From: Microcystis wesenbergii NRERC-220
GTDB lineage: Bacteria; Cyanobacteriota; Cyanobacteriia; Cyanobacteriales; Microcystaceae
NCBI RefSeq assembly: GCF_032027425.1
Contig: NZ_JAVSJA010000001.1
Span: 1,364,001-1,428,000, forward strand
Length of the DNA: 64,000 nucleotides
Reading direction: 5' to 3'
In this document: piece after piece, positions 45,202 through 53,872 of the stretch
How positions within the stretch are numbered: the stretch's first letter is position 1
How the letters are laid out: each line of letters starts with the position of its first letter
Position numbers and translations under genes: made by a program
Notes under the pieces: model-generated
Told to the model about the DNA's origin: nothing
The model's input: only the letters and a program-made list of their open reading frames with translations
Databases searched by the model: none

Positions 45202-45741
45202 GGCTCTAGGATTTGGGGAGATGTCAGCAATTATTGTCGGTTGGGTTGACGCAAGGAAACCCAACCAAGAGTAAGCTAAGACGCATTTAAAGCGCTTATT
45301 CTTAAGATTAGCCGAATCTCCCCCAATCCCTTTACTGTTGCCTCTTGCAAGAGTGCCTCTTGCCTCGTCTCAACAAGCAATTTAAATGCGCGGGCAGCTT
45401 AACCTTTGGGTTTGTTGGGTTTCGCTTAAACAAGCGAATTGAGCTATTTTCGACCCAGTATTGTTGCGCTCAACCCAACCACTACAAGGCGATGGGCTCT
45501 AGAAATCTTGTTATTGACTGCTGAATATCTCCACTTTGGTATTAGGGACTTCCAGCTGGCTTGTCCCCCTCTCAGGGAGTTATCCTAGTTCTATTTTAAA
45601 GATTGATGGTTAATTTTTCAGCCCCCCTTTTTTTATATTGCCAGTATCGGGGATTGAGGGCAAAATAAAGGTATGCTTCCTCAAAGCTGCTCCCAAGAAT
45701 ATCGCCAGGGAACTCTCTAATTTTTCAACTTTTTAGGCAAT
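45202..45741. other. 540-bp intergenic region with a MITE
   Basis: No gene seen. A hairpin-like inverted repeat (GGTTGGGTT / AACCCAACC, 45239-45266) precedes the MITE at 45272-45401, and more CAACCCAACC-type sequence follows near 45470, as though the MITE inserted into another repeat. Confidence 0.5.
45272..45401. repeat. MITE family I, copy 2 (130 bp)
   Basis: Reverse complement of the copy at 118-247, including its core repeat, with ends TAAGCTAAGACGCATTTAAA and GCGCGGGCAGCTTA. The near identity points to recent spread. Confidence 0.85.
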
Positions 45742-46065
45742 ATGTCTTATCCGCAAAAGCGATTTGTCATGGTCTGTCAGCATTCTTCCTGTTTGGTAGA
45801 GGGTGCGTCCGAGCTTCTTTTAGCTTGGCAAACGGCAGCTCTCCCAGAAGATGTCATCGTTATGACCAGTGGTTGTCAAGGACAGTGTAGCACTAGCCCC
45901 ACGGTGAGAATTATTCCTGAAGAAACTTGGTACTGTCGTGTTAAACCAGAGGATGTCAATCAGATTGTCGAAGAACATTTAAAAAACGGTCAACCAGTTG
46001 AGCGTTTACTCCATCCACGCATTCACCCTCAAGAGACCTCTGGTAAGGGTCAAAAATTGTCCTGA
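45742..46065 (+). CDS. Thioredoxin-like 2Fe-2S ferredoxin domain protein
   Basis: A 107-residue protein with the four cysteines of thioredoxin-like 2Fe-2S ferredoxins, C12-x4-C17 (VCQHSSC) and C45-x3-C49 (GCQGQC). The fold is also supported by TSPTVRIIPEETWYCRVKPE and QIVEEHLKNGQPVERLLHP. Likely a small cytosolic redox or cluster-carrying protein; partner unknown. Confidence 0.85.
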   Translation: MSYPQKRFVMVCQHSSCLVEGASELLLAWQTAALPEDVIVMTSGCQGQCSTSPTVRIIPEETWYCRVKPEDVNQIVEEHLKNGQPVERLLHPRIHPQETSGKGQKLS

Positions 46066-46424
46066 TAGGTTAGGAGTCAGTAGTCAGTAGTCAGGAGAAT
46101 TAAGAATGAATAATAATCAATAAATGGTTACGGAAGAACCCTATCGGCTCTCCCTTACTTATGGTTATCAGAAAAAGTTATCGGAGGGAGGGCTTATGGC
46201 CTGGCCCCCACATAACAACTAATATGGGGTAATTTAGGGGCGCAATGCTTGCACCCAATATGTGACATTAACAAAAAGCTTACACAATGATGTAGAGAGA
46301 GAGCATTTTTTTCTCCTTTGTCTTTTTTTCAAGTCTAACTTTCGGCTCTTCTCTACTTTGTGTGATAAGCACTGATTATCATTCGTAGGAGTCTTGCTAG
46401 GCAAGGCTTTGAAGACTATATTTC
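46066..46424. other. Intergenic with a dispersed 32-bp repeat
   Basis: No gene seen. The segment 46078-46109 (CAGTAGTCAGTAGTCAGGAG then AATTAAGAATGA) is repeated exactly at 50887-50918. The rest is unexplained. Confidence 0.6.
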
Positions 46425-46478
46425 TTTGACATCCTCACCGCCGGGGCCGGACGGTGATTCCCGGCAGATCAAACAAAC

Positions 46479-47702
46479 TTAATTGAACGATCTTCGGTTG
46501 GGCTTCGGCCGTGAGCTCAGCCGAACGGTTGACGCTTCACGGGATGATGCTTCTTTAACAGAAGTCTTACACTTTCCTCCACGCCCGTTTAAAGTCTCCG
46601 ATTGTCCACCGGCGACCTTGATATTAATTGCGGCGTTTACATCCCTATCATGAAAAGTCCCACAAAAAAGACATTCCCACTCACGGATATTTAATGCTTT
46701 CTTACCGCCGATATTCCCACAACAGGAACACCTTTGAGACGTTGGCTCCCATCGGGAAATTATCCGAAAATTACGCCCATATTTATCAGATTTTGCCGAT
46801 AGCATATCTCGGAAAGAACGCCATCCTAAATCTGATATGGCACGAGATAACTTGCGATTTTTAACCATTCCCGATGTGTTTAAATCCTCTAAAATTATCG
46901 TTTGATTTTCACGAACAACTCTAGTGGATAGTTTCTGCAAGAAATCAGTGCGAGTGTCTTTAATCTTTGCATGGATTTTAGCTACTCGTTTCCTAGCTTT
47001 TTCCCGTCGGTTACTTCCTTTCTGTTTTCTAGAAAGGTTTTTCTGTGCTTTTCTTAGTCGTTTTAATCGTTTCTTTAGCGGTTTCGGTGCGTCTATCTTT
47101 TCCCCTGTTGAGAGGGTAGCAAAGGTAGCAATCCCTAGATCAATTCCCACTGACTCCCCATTATCAGGAAGTATTTCGGGCTGAACCTCGACGACAAAAC
47201 TAAGAAAATAGCGATCTGATGCGTCTTTAATCACGGTGACACTAGAAGGTTTAGAAGGTAATGGACGACTCCAAACGATTCTTAAATCACCGATTTTTGC
47301 TAAAGTAACGCAGTGTTGGTTAACGGTAAAACCATTATCGGTAAATCTTGCTGATTGTTTAGATTTACGTTTTTTAAACTTGGGAGGTTTGACTTTCTTT
47401 CCTTTTCTCTCGCCCTTACAAGATGTAAAGAAGTTAGAGTAAGCAGTCTCTAAGTCTCTCAAAGACTGTTGTAAAGGAATAGAAGAAACCTCGGTTAACC
47501 ACCGTCTTTCTTCTGTTTTTTTGACTTGAGTTAGTCTTTTAGATAACTCAGTATATTTTGGCTTTTTCTCCCCTTGTCGATAGAGTTCTTGGCAGTAAGC
47601 TAAAGTATCGTTCCAGACAACACGCACACACCCAAACAACTGAGACAAAAGCCTCTTTTGTTGGTCTGTTGGGTAAATACGGTATTGATACCTCGCTTTC
47701 AT
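46479..47702 (-). CDS. tnpB: TnpB, RNA-guided nuclease of the IS605 element
   Basis: 407 residues from the Met at 47702 (MKARYQYRIYPTDQQKRLLS); the frame is open to 47822 but overlaps tnpA. RuvC residues are visible: Asp in GIDLGIATFATLS, Glu in ILEDLNTSGM, Asp in RDVNAAINI. A Cys4 zinc finger (CSCCGNIGG...CLFCGTFHDRD) sits between the last two. TnpB proteins cut DNA guided by an RNA from the element's right end, which here would lie around the 3' end of the gene. All motifs seem present, so the gene is probably functional. Confidence 0.9.
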   Translation of the reverse strand: MKARYQYRIYPTDQQKRLLSQLFGCVRVVWNDTLAYCQELYRQGEKKPKYTELSKRLTQVKKTEERRWLTEVSSIPLQQSLRDLETAYSNFFTSCKGERKGKKVKPPKFKKRKSKQSARFTDNGFTVNQHCVTLAKIGDLRIVWSRPLPSKPSSVTVIKDASDRYFLSFVVEVQPEILPDNGESVGIDLGIATFATLSTGEKIDAPKPLKKRLKRLRKAQKNLSRKQKGSNRREKARKRVAKIHAKIKDTRTDFLQKLSTRVVRENQTIILEDLNTSGMVKNRKLSRAISDLGWRSFRDMLSAKSDKYGRNFRIISRWEPTSQRCSCCGNIGGKKALNIREWECLFCGTFHDRDVNAAINIKVAGGQSETLNGRGGKCKTSVKEASSREASTVRLSSRPKPNRRSFN

Positions 47703-47752
47703 TGGGTTAAGATGTGTGTGTCTGTAGTCTATTCTAACTAGGTCTGTTGATA

Positions 47753-48154
47753 ATGTCAAGTCAGTTGCGAAGAGAAAGAAACTCTGTTTCCGATCTAAAG
47801 ATACACTTGGTCTGTGTGACAAAATACAGAAGAAAGGTTTTTACTGGTAAAAGCCTGACTTTGGTTGAAAACTCTTTTAGGGAAGTTGCGGAAAAAATGA
47901 ATTTTCAGATATTGGAATTTAACGGGGAGTCTGATCACATACACGCATTAATTGAATACCCGCCGAAACTATCTATTTCTGTAATGGTCAATTCTTTAAA
48001 AGGAGTCTCTAGTCGTAGGTATGGACAAGCTGGATATCCTAAGCCATACGGGAAAGACGCTCTTTGGTCGCCCAGTTATTTCGTCTCTTCTGTAGGAGGT
48101 GCGCCTCTGGAAGTTCTTAAGTGCTACATCAAAAATCAGGAAAAGCCGTCGTAA
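47753..48154 (+). CDS. tnpA: IS200/IS605 TnpA Y1 transposase
   Basis: About 133 residues from the ATG at 47753 (MSSQLRRERNSVSDLKIHLV). The HUH motif is SDHIHALIEYPP and the catalytic Tyr is in LKCYIKNQ. It moves single-stranded element DNA by recognising subterminal hairpins. Its 5' end lies 50 bp from the tnpB start. The gene looks complete and ends in PS next to the terminal hairpin. Confidence 0.88.
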   Translation: MSSQLRRERNSVSDLKIHLVCVTKYRRKVFTGKSLTLVENSFREVAEKMNFQILEFNGESDHIHALIEYPPKLSISVMVNSLKGVSSRRYGQAGYPKPYGKDALWSPSYFVSSVGGAPLEVLKCYIKNQEKPS

Positions 48155-48314
48155 AACGACGGGGTTTTAACCCAAATTTTCGATAAAATTATCCCTATTC
48201 TTCTTCCCTCCACACAGAAACCAGAAGAGCCGAACTTTCTTCTGGACTATTACCTTTGGGGAAAAAGTTCAAGTTGTGAAAGTGCAAAGTATATAAACCT
48301 AGATTTTTAACAGC

Positions 48315-49091
48315 TTAGAACGGTTTTTGACCGCAGACGACGATATTCCAAGCGATTTTGCTCATAATACCACTTAGATACTTCTCCAATACTTGATCGA
48401 CCAAACAAGCGGCCTGACTGATTGGATTCATCAACCATTGTGGAGAAAGCATGACTTCTGCAAAGGGAGTAGAGAAAAATCCTTGCGGATAAGACAGAGT
48501 TTTGACAAAACCAGAAGAGCGGAATAGTTTTAACAATTGTGCTTCATCAAGCTGCTCCTGTTCTGCGGAGTAGGATTTGTCCATCTTAGTCCGAACTTGT
48601 CTAAGATATTGAAAGAGAGGATTGGCATCTTGGGGTTCATTGACGACAAGAAAACCACCTGGTTTTAACAAGTATAGACATTTTTCCAGAGCGGCGGGCA
48701 AATCTGACATATGATGGAGAACACCGATCATGAAAATGACATCGTAGAGATGATCTGTTTGGTAATCAAAAAAATCTGCTGTTTGGAAGCTGGCATTGGA
48801 GAATCGATTTCGTTGTTGGGCACTCAAGATTAATTCTTGAGAATAATCAAGTCCCGTATAGGTTCCGTAGCGTCCACGCAGATACTCAGCAGTAAAGCCA
48901 GCACCGCACCCCACTTCCAAAATGTCAGACTGATTGTTGAGGTGTATTTTGTTAAGGGTTTGGACAAATCTTAAAGCCCGCGCTCTCCTTGAAGGTGGAT
49001 AAATATCCTTTTTTGCGTATTTGAGGGCAATAGCATCGAATAACTCTCGGTCTCTCCGCGCTCTGTCCTGGTCTAGATTATATTTCACCAT
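48315..49091 (-). CDS. Class I SAM-dependent methyltransferase
   Basis: 258 residues from the Met at 49091 (MVKYNLDQDRARRDRELFDA), preceded by GGGAG six nt upstream; the frame extends to 49136 without a better signal. Motif I is DILEVGCGAGFTAEYLRGRY, then TGLDYSQELI, DVIFMIGVLHHMSDLPAALE and LKPGGFLVVNEP. The substrate is unknown. It stands alone between an IS605 element and two MITEs, so it could be a cargo or accessory gene. Confidence 0.85.
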   Translation of the reverse strand: MVKYNLDQDRARRDRELFDAIALKYAKKDIYPPSRRARALRFVQTLNKIHLNNQSDILEVGCGAGFTAEYLRGRYGTYTGLDYSQELILSAQQRNRFSNASFQTADFFDYQTDHLYDVIFMIGVLHHMSDLPAALEKCLYLLKPGGFLVVNEPQDANPLFQYLRQVRTKMDKSYSAEQEQLDEAQLLKLFRSSGFVKTLSYPQGFFSTPFAEVMLSPQWLMNPISQAACLVDQVLEKYLSGIMSKIAWNIVVCGQKPF

Positions 49092-49180
49092 CAAATCTCC
49101 CAAATTGTAGTTATTAATACAGATTTTCTGACACACCTATGGGTCATAGTAGTCCATCTTGAAGCCATTTGGATTAGGAT

Positions 49181-49311
49181 TAAGCTAAGACGCATTTAAA
49201 CTGGGTATTGTATAAGTTAGCTAAAAAGGCAGATAAACCTTACTCTTCCAGTGTTCTGGCGTTCTCTGTTTCCTTATCGACCTAGACCAATTTAGATGCG
49301 GGGGCGGCTTA
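49181..49311. repeat. MITE family I, copy 3 (131 bp)
   Basis: Ends TAAGCTAAGACGCATTTAAA and TTTAGATGCGGGGGCGGCTTA match the other copies; the core is unrelated to theirs and lacks the GAGGCA repeat. Confidence 0.75.
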
Positions 49312-49389
49312 TTATGTCTAAATCCAGAGTCATTGACCTAATAATGGAGCTATTTTAATACTCTTTTGCTACTAGGTCAACCCATTTGA

Positions 49390-49616
49390 TAAGTAGTCGT
49401 GCAAAATTAATTTCCTAGTCGAGACAGGAGATAGGAGTCAGGAGATAGGAGACGGTCGTCGGGAGACGGGAGACGGGAGACGGGAGACGGGAGACGGGAT
49501 ACAGCTATTAGGGATCGGATTTGAGTTTTCAGTTCACTGTTTCCTCACATCAGAAGTCTGACGGAGTAGTGGCTTAGATGTGTAATTAATTGTGCTTAGA
49601 TACTTACTAAATCCTG
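49390..49616. repeat. MITE family II, copy 3 (227 bp), with a GGGAGAC tandem
   Basis: Ends TAAGTAGTCGTGCAAAATTA and TTAATTGTGCTTAGATACTTA. The core begins with GAGACAGGAGATAGGAGTCA and then has about five GGGAGAC units (49461-49499), followed by sequence shared with the copy at 54906-55095 (ATCGGATTTGAGTTTTCAGT). Confidence 0.85.
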
Positions 49617-49832
49617 TTTAAAAGGCATAGGAGATCAGGGAGCAGGGAGAGGGGCGCGCCAGAGATGCGGAGAAACAATCCATAACTGGGTTTTTAAAGT
49701 TCGATTGGGAGTTAATCATACTATTAAAAACGGATTTGGTTTGAGTGCCTGTGATTTCAATCTAGAGACTTAATTCGCAGATAATACATTTGTTTTAAAT
49801 TATTGGTTTCTTTTGGGGATTTCTGAAGAACA

Positions 49833-49856
49833 AAAAAGGGGTTTTAGCCCCTTTTT
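49833..49856 (-). terminator. Intrinsic terminator of infC
   Basis: On the minus strand: stem AAAAAGGGG / CCCCTTTTT with a short loop and trailing T residues, 14 bp beyond the infC stop. Confidence 0.85.
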
Positions 49857-49869
49857 CTGGATTAGTTAG

Positions 49870-50400
49870 TTATTTTTTCGGCGATAACATCATCATCATG
49901 TTACGACCTTCTTTTTTTGGCGCTTGCTGTACCTCAGCTACATCCTCTAAATCTTTGGCCATGCGCGCCAGTAATTCTTCCGCTAGGTTAGAGTGTTGAA
50001 TTTCCCGGCCTCGGAAGGTAATCGTCGCTTTTACCTTATCTCCCGCTTTTAAAAAACGTTGCGCTTGGTTGACTCGCACGTTGTAGTCATGCTCATCAAT
50101 TTTATAGCGCATTTTAACTTCTTTTATATCGGCTGTATGCTGTTTTTTCTTGGCCTCACGGGCTTTTTTCTCCTGTTCAAACTTGTATTTACCATAGTCC
50201 ATAATCCGGCAAACGGGAGGATTTGCCGTTTCACTGACGAGGACGAGATCAAGTTCCTTTTCTTCGGCCACGCGTAAAGCTTCGGCAGGAGTAATAATGC
50301 CTAGTTGAGAGCCGTCGCTATCGATAACGCGGATTTCAGGAAAGCGGATTCTTTCGTTAATTTGGGGGAGATCGCGAGTAGTGCGTCTTTTATCTATCAC
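49870..50400 (-). CDS. infC: Translation initiation factor IF-3
   Basis: A 176-residue IF-3. The N-terminal domain is [20 protein letters not shown] and [20 protein letters not shown]; the linker [20 protein letters not shown] and the C-terminal domain [20 protein letters not shown] follow. It ends in an Arg/Met-rich tail ([12 protein letters not shown]). The start given is a GTG. Two codons upstream the in-frame sequence is ACG-CCT-GTG, where related cyanobacterial proteins begin Met-Pro/Ser-Val, so the true start may be the GTG or an unusual ACG. IF-3 genes are known for atypical starts. Confidence 0.93.
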   Translation of the reverse strand: MIDKRRTTRDLPQINERIRFPEIRVIDSDGSQLGIITPAEALRVAEEKELDLVLVSETANPPVCRIMDYGKYKFEQEKKAREAKKKQHTADIKEVKMRYKIDEHDYNVRVNQAQRFLKAGDKVKATITFRGREIQHSNLAEELLARMAKDLEDVAEVQQAPKKEGRNMMMMLSPKK

Positions 50401-51007
50401 AGGCGTTCTGGGTTATCTCTATTCTGGTTAATTAATCGGTTGGAGTTTACAAAATGATTTACTTGCTATTCTACCTACTCGATCGAGTTTCTTGGCCAAT
50501 TGTTAAGTTTTCTTGCAATGTTAATTTTTAGTCGCCGGCCGTCAGCCGGCGGCCGTCAGCTAGATAAGCTGTTGTGCTTGGGCTTTGTTAGACTAAGATT
50601 CCCTACTCTCAGGAATTGATTCGGTAAGGTGCGTTCCCCCTGGTCGATTAGTTGCTTAGTCAGAGTTGCAGCAGGGAACGCATCCTATTAGTAGGAAAGT
50701 ATCAGGCGAAAGTTGAGAAGATTGTCCAGTATGGTGGAATTCGCCATGAAACTTCCATTCCCCTTTGAGAATTTGTTGAATGCCGTGCTGATGTTTTAAT
50801 ATTACTTATTGCCTAAAACTAGGATTACTTATATTAGACCTCTGGCAAAAATCAAAAATCTGACCTTAGCTGAGGAGTCTCCGAGCCAGTAGTCAGTAGT
50901 CAGGAGAATTAAGAATGAGCATTAATCAATTAAATGCTCTATTTAGGGATTTTAGGCAATTTTATGCCTATTTTTCTCATTTTTGAACTATCAAAAATTA
51001 ATTATGC
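50401..51007. other. 607-bp intergenic region upstream of infC
   Basis: No gene seen. It contains a GC-rich duplicated GGCCGTCAGC (50536-50565), an imperfect inverted repeat GGTGCGTTCCC / GGGAACGCATCC (50629-50685), and the 32-bp repeat at 50887-50918 shared with 46078-46109. Confidence 0.5.
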
Positions 51008-51330
51008 AAGAACTCTATTAAAGTTCATGGCTTTAAATCCTTTGATAATTTTGAAATGGAATTTACGCCGTTTACTGTAGTTGCTGGGGTTAATGCGGAT
51101 GGTAAGAGTAATTTATGTGATGCTTGGCAATTGTTGGTGCGGCTGGCACAAGTCGATCTGAAGAAGGCTTTGAGCGAGTAACGAGGACATCCTAGCCAAC
51201 TTTTTACCCAATATGACGAGGACGACTACGCCACGGAAAGGGAATTTATAGTTGAGATGTTAGTCAATCGCCAGGTAAAAGATCCTTGGGGTGGAGAAGT
51301 CGATCTTACAGCTTTTATCAAAAATATGAA
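51008..51330 (+). pseudogene. AAA-family ATPase, N-terminal remnant
   Basis: In one frame: KNSIKVHGFKSFDNFEMEF, then a Walker A-like GVNADGKSNLCDAWQLLVRL, a stop (TAA near 51178), then GHPSQLFTQYDEDDYATERE continuing to DLTAFIKNMKYN, where the IS630 element begins. The layout is that of RecF/SMC/OLD-like ATPases with N-terminal P-loops (normally GxNxxGKSN). The initiating ATG is out of frame by an indel. Probably a former defence- or repair-type ATPase; that role is inference. Confidence 0.65.
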
Positions 51331-51331
51331 G

Positions 51332-52315
51332 TATAATGTTGTGGATAGCTAAATTGTCCAAAATATGAAATCCTATCCAGTAGAGTTCCGTCAGAAAATC
51401 CTAGACTGTTATTATAACGAACCCATTTCTCAAAGGCAATTAGCGAAAAGATTCTGCGTAGCCTTAAGTTTCGTACAAAAGCTTTTGAAGCAATCTCGAG
51501 AAACGGGAGATATTCGACTGAAAACTTATCGATGTGGCCGTCATTTAAAACTCCACGCAAGAACAGATGATCGCCCTAGGTGAGTTAATTGAAGAAAATA
51601 ATGACGCAACTCTAACCGAACTATCAGAACTGTTCCTAGAAAGAACCGGTATAGTGCTAAGTGTTGCCCCAGGGGCAAGAATAGCCGAACGATTGAGAAT
51701 GACTCGCCACAAAAAACTCTACACCCCCCGGAAAAAGAGACAGAAAGAGTACAAAAACTTAGACAAGAATACAAAGGATAAAATTATGGACGTAGACGAG
51801 GAAAATCTTATCTCGCTTGACGAAGCTGGTTCAAATCTATCTATGACCAGAACCCACGATCGCTCACTTAAAGGAACTAGAGCGCAGGGGACTCGACCCC
51901 TTAAAAAAGGACAAAATGTTTCTACTATTACAGCAATTACTAAAAAAGAAGTTCTGGGTACAGCCAATTTTTTAGGAGCGATAACTGGGATTTTATTTGA
52001 AGCGTTTATTATCCGAATATTAGTTCCTAAGCTCTGGGAAGGTGCGGTAATCAATATCGATAACTGTAAAATTAATTTCAGGGAAGAGGTCAATAAAGCG
52101 GTTGCAGAAAAAGGAGCTAAACTAATTTATTTACCTCCTTACTCTCCCGATTTTGCCCCGATTGAAAATTTTTGGTCAAAAATCAAGTCAATCTTGAGAA
52201 AATTAAAACCGAGAACTTATCGAGAGCTAGATGAAGCTTTAGAAGAGGCTTTTAAGCAAGTCTCGGAACAAGACCTTCGTAATTGGTTCACACACTGTTG
52301 CTATTGTACCTAATA
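51332..52315 (+). mobile_element. IS630-family element, apparently decayed
   Basis: Bounded roughly by TA dinucleotides, with weakly similar inverted ends (TGTTGTGGATAGC versus GTACAATAGCAAC on the complement). It carries the two transposase ORFs 51365-51583 and 51567-52313 and cuts off the ATPase remnant on its left. Exact ends are uncertain. Confidence 0.6.
51365..52313 (+). pseudogene. IS630-family transposase in two overlapping frames
   Basis: The first ORF (72 aa) holds the N-terminal helix-turn-helix (MKSYPVEFRQKILDCYYNEP, RFCVALSFVQKLLKQ). The second (248 aa, +1 frame, overlapping by 17 bp) holds the DDE domain: ISLDEAGSN, INIDNCKINF and LPPYSPDFAPIENFWSKIKS. In residues about 55-72 of the second ORF the alternative frame encodes a more family-like linker (EKETERVQKLRQEYK), suggesting two compensating frameshifts. 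Two-ORF frameshifting is known in IS630, but the extra shifts point to decay. Confidence 0.7.
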
Positions 52316-52335
52316 TATCTGAGAAAGGCTGTAAA

Positions 52336-52729
52336 TAGGGTTTGCTGAAAAAGTTTTTCGTGGGGGCAGGCTTCGGCCGTGAGATCAGCGTTCGACCGAG
52401 CGTTCGACAAAAGCTCACGCGGCGGTTCGGCGGTTCGGCGGTTCGGCGGTTCGGCGGTTCGGCGGTTCGGCGGTTCGGCTGATCTCACCGTCGAAGCCTG
52501 AGCGTTCGACAAAAGCTCACGCCGAAGTCTCACCGAACGTCCGAAGTCTCACGCCGAGGTCCGAACGGGTGTAGGGTTTTAGCGATTTTGAGGGGGTCAA
52601 TTACCTAATTTTCAGGGAAAAAGTCCCTGAATTTTCCCCCCGATCACTCCGGGATCTGGTACTTTTTGATTGACCAAAGGTCTAAAAGTCTTACCCAACA
52701 AGGTTTTTAGATTTATTCAGCCAGCCCTA
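52336..52729. repeat. MITE family III, copy 2 (394 bp), with a GGCGGTTC octamer array
   Basis: Left end TAGGGTTTGCTGAAAAAGTT and right end TTTATTCAGCCAGCCCTA form the family III inverted repeat. Inside, seven tandem GGCGGTTC units (52421-52476) are flanked by inverted AGCTCACGGC/GAGATCAGC-type segments. The right half (about 52560-52729, including GGGTGTAGGGTTTTAGCGAT) appears to be unique core. No ORF with protein-like features. Confidence 0.75.
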
Positions 52730-52934
52730 AATATACCTGGACTTCCCCGTTGACAAAAGGCCATAACATCTGCTGTAGGAGGAGAATTTTGTCCATTAAG
52801 AAATGTTACAAATTACCTGGGTACATTAAGAAAAGTTAACGGGTGCATCCATTGATGGATAAGGGTTTTCGGCTCTTGTAGTAGATATGTATGGGGGAAG
52901 TTCAGGTATACAATTTTTCAAAAGTAATGGCAGA
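52730..52934. other. Unassigned sequence between a MITE and ISAs1
   Basis: About 200 bp with no gene or repeat recognised; direct motifs ACATTAAGAAA and TCCATTAAGAAA recur at 52795 and 52830. Confidence 0.4.
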
Positions 52935-53115
52935 GGCTGATTCATTCTAACAAATCGCAAAGCCTGAACCACTTGTTATCAAGCCATCTTTGCCCCTTTG
53001 TAATGGATAAAAAGCCTAAACCTCTGAAAAGATTTAGAGCTATAGTTTGGAGAATTGACAAATTACTAACAGCTTGAAAGTCAGTTAAAGGTAAAGTATC
53101 TTCCTTAAAAATTAC

Positions 53116-53872
53116 GGCGTTGCTGAATTAAGCTATGAATCAGTAAGGAATAGGCACTTCTTGAAACTTCAGATAATGAATTAATAAACGAATAGAGTAT
53201 CCTAACACTTCTCTAGACTTAGAATAGCAGAGTGTTTGGCGATGCAATCGGACTAGATAATGTCTTAAACCTGTGTTCTCACCCTCTACTCTGGTCATAT
53301 AAGTCTTACTAACTATATGGTCGCCCTCTGCTATAAAACATGGATAAACTGACCATCCATCGCTCACATAAAAATAGCATCCCCAAGACTTAACTAATTC
53401 CCATAAGGGGCGAAACGTTTCGCTACTATGGTCTGGGGATTACCCAACCTAAAATTCCTTTTTTAAAGTGGTCAACGGCTGTCCACACCCAGATTTTGTT
53501 TTTTTTGAGCCAACAAAGGTTTCCAATTCATCCAGTTCCCCTACTTCAGGAATTGTTTCTGGGTCATAGGCGACTGGCAAAATTCAAGCACAGATTTTAC
53601 CCAATTAATTACGGTCATATAATCAACTCCCTTTAGCCTTTCTATCCCTCTAAATCCCATCCCATTAACATAGGCGGTTAGGCCTTCTCGCTTCGTTTTT
53701 TCGTCATAGCCTTTCTGTTTTTCATAGTTATCAATAAATTGACGGCCACCGGTTACACAAATAGGATTTTGTTTACCTTGTTTATTGATGCCATTTTTAC
53801 GGATATGGGTAGATTTACACCCAGGTCATTGCATTTTGATTTCCTCCATTCATATCTCTATTATGCAACGCC
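53116..53872 (-). mobile_element. IS1-family element (757 bp) with 8-bp target duplication
   Basis: Inverted ends GGCGTTGCTGAATTAAGC (left) and the complement of the right end GGCGTTGCATAATAGAGA, both followed by TATGAAT. AAAATTAC occurs directly outside both ends (53108-53115 and 53873-53880). It is inserted inside the ISAs1 transposase gene. Confidence 0.9.
53140..53850 (-). pseudogene. IS1 transposase (InsA/InsB) pseudogene
   Basis: InsA reads PGCKSTHIRKNGINKQGKQN, RQFIDNYEKQ and GFRGIERLKGVDYMTVINWV. A TGA stands where the first zinc-finger Cys (normally MxCPxC) should be. InsB continues in another frame with VGELDELETFVGSKK, is shifted twice more (IWVWTAVDHFKKGILGW, then DHSSETFRPLWELVKSWG), and ends in the intact ORF VSDGWSVYPCFIAEGDHIVS... 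with LRHYLVRLHRQTLCYSKS. It cannot make active transposase without several corrections. Confidence 0.85.

Larger units (their letters stand above)
46425..48180. mobile_element. IS605-type element with divergent tnpA and tnpB
   Basis: Contains a Y1 (HUH) transposase gene on plus and a TnpB gene on minus, diverging from 47702/47753. There are no inverted-repeat ends, as expected. Short hairpins mark both outer sides: ACCGCCGGGGCCGGACGGT near 46437-46455 beyond tnpB, and GCCGTCGTAAAACGACGGG near 48138-48157 beyond tnpA. Exact ends are not determined. Confidence 0.75.
49137..49869. other. 733-bp intergenic region with two MITEs
   Basis: No gene seen. A family I MITE (49181-49311) and a family II MITE (49390-49616) lie 78 bp apart. 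The infC terminator is at the right edge. The stretch 49617-49830 is otherwise unexplained. Confidence 0.6.

Noticed and set aside
47702-47822. The upstream-extended TnpB start
   Set aside because: It would overlap tnpA by 70 bp and the added residues do not resemble TnpB; the Met at 47702 matches the family start.
50629-50685. The GGTGCGTTCCC inverted repeat as a regulatory RNA of infC
   Set aside because: It is over 200 bp upstream, has no visible conserved leader features, and looks more like dispersed repeat DNA.
51332-52315. The IS630 copy here as the source of the family II MITEs
   Set aside because: Its end sequences do not match TAAGTA..GCAAAATTAATT, so another transposase must be responsible.
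52421-52476. GGCGGTTC array as a CRISPR
   Set aside because: Units are 8 bp, contiguous and without spacers; no cas genes are nearby.
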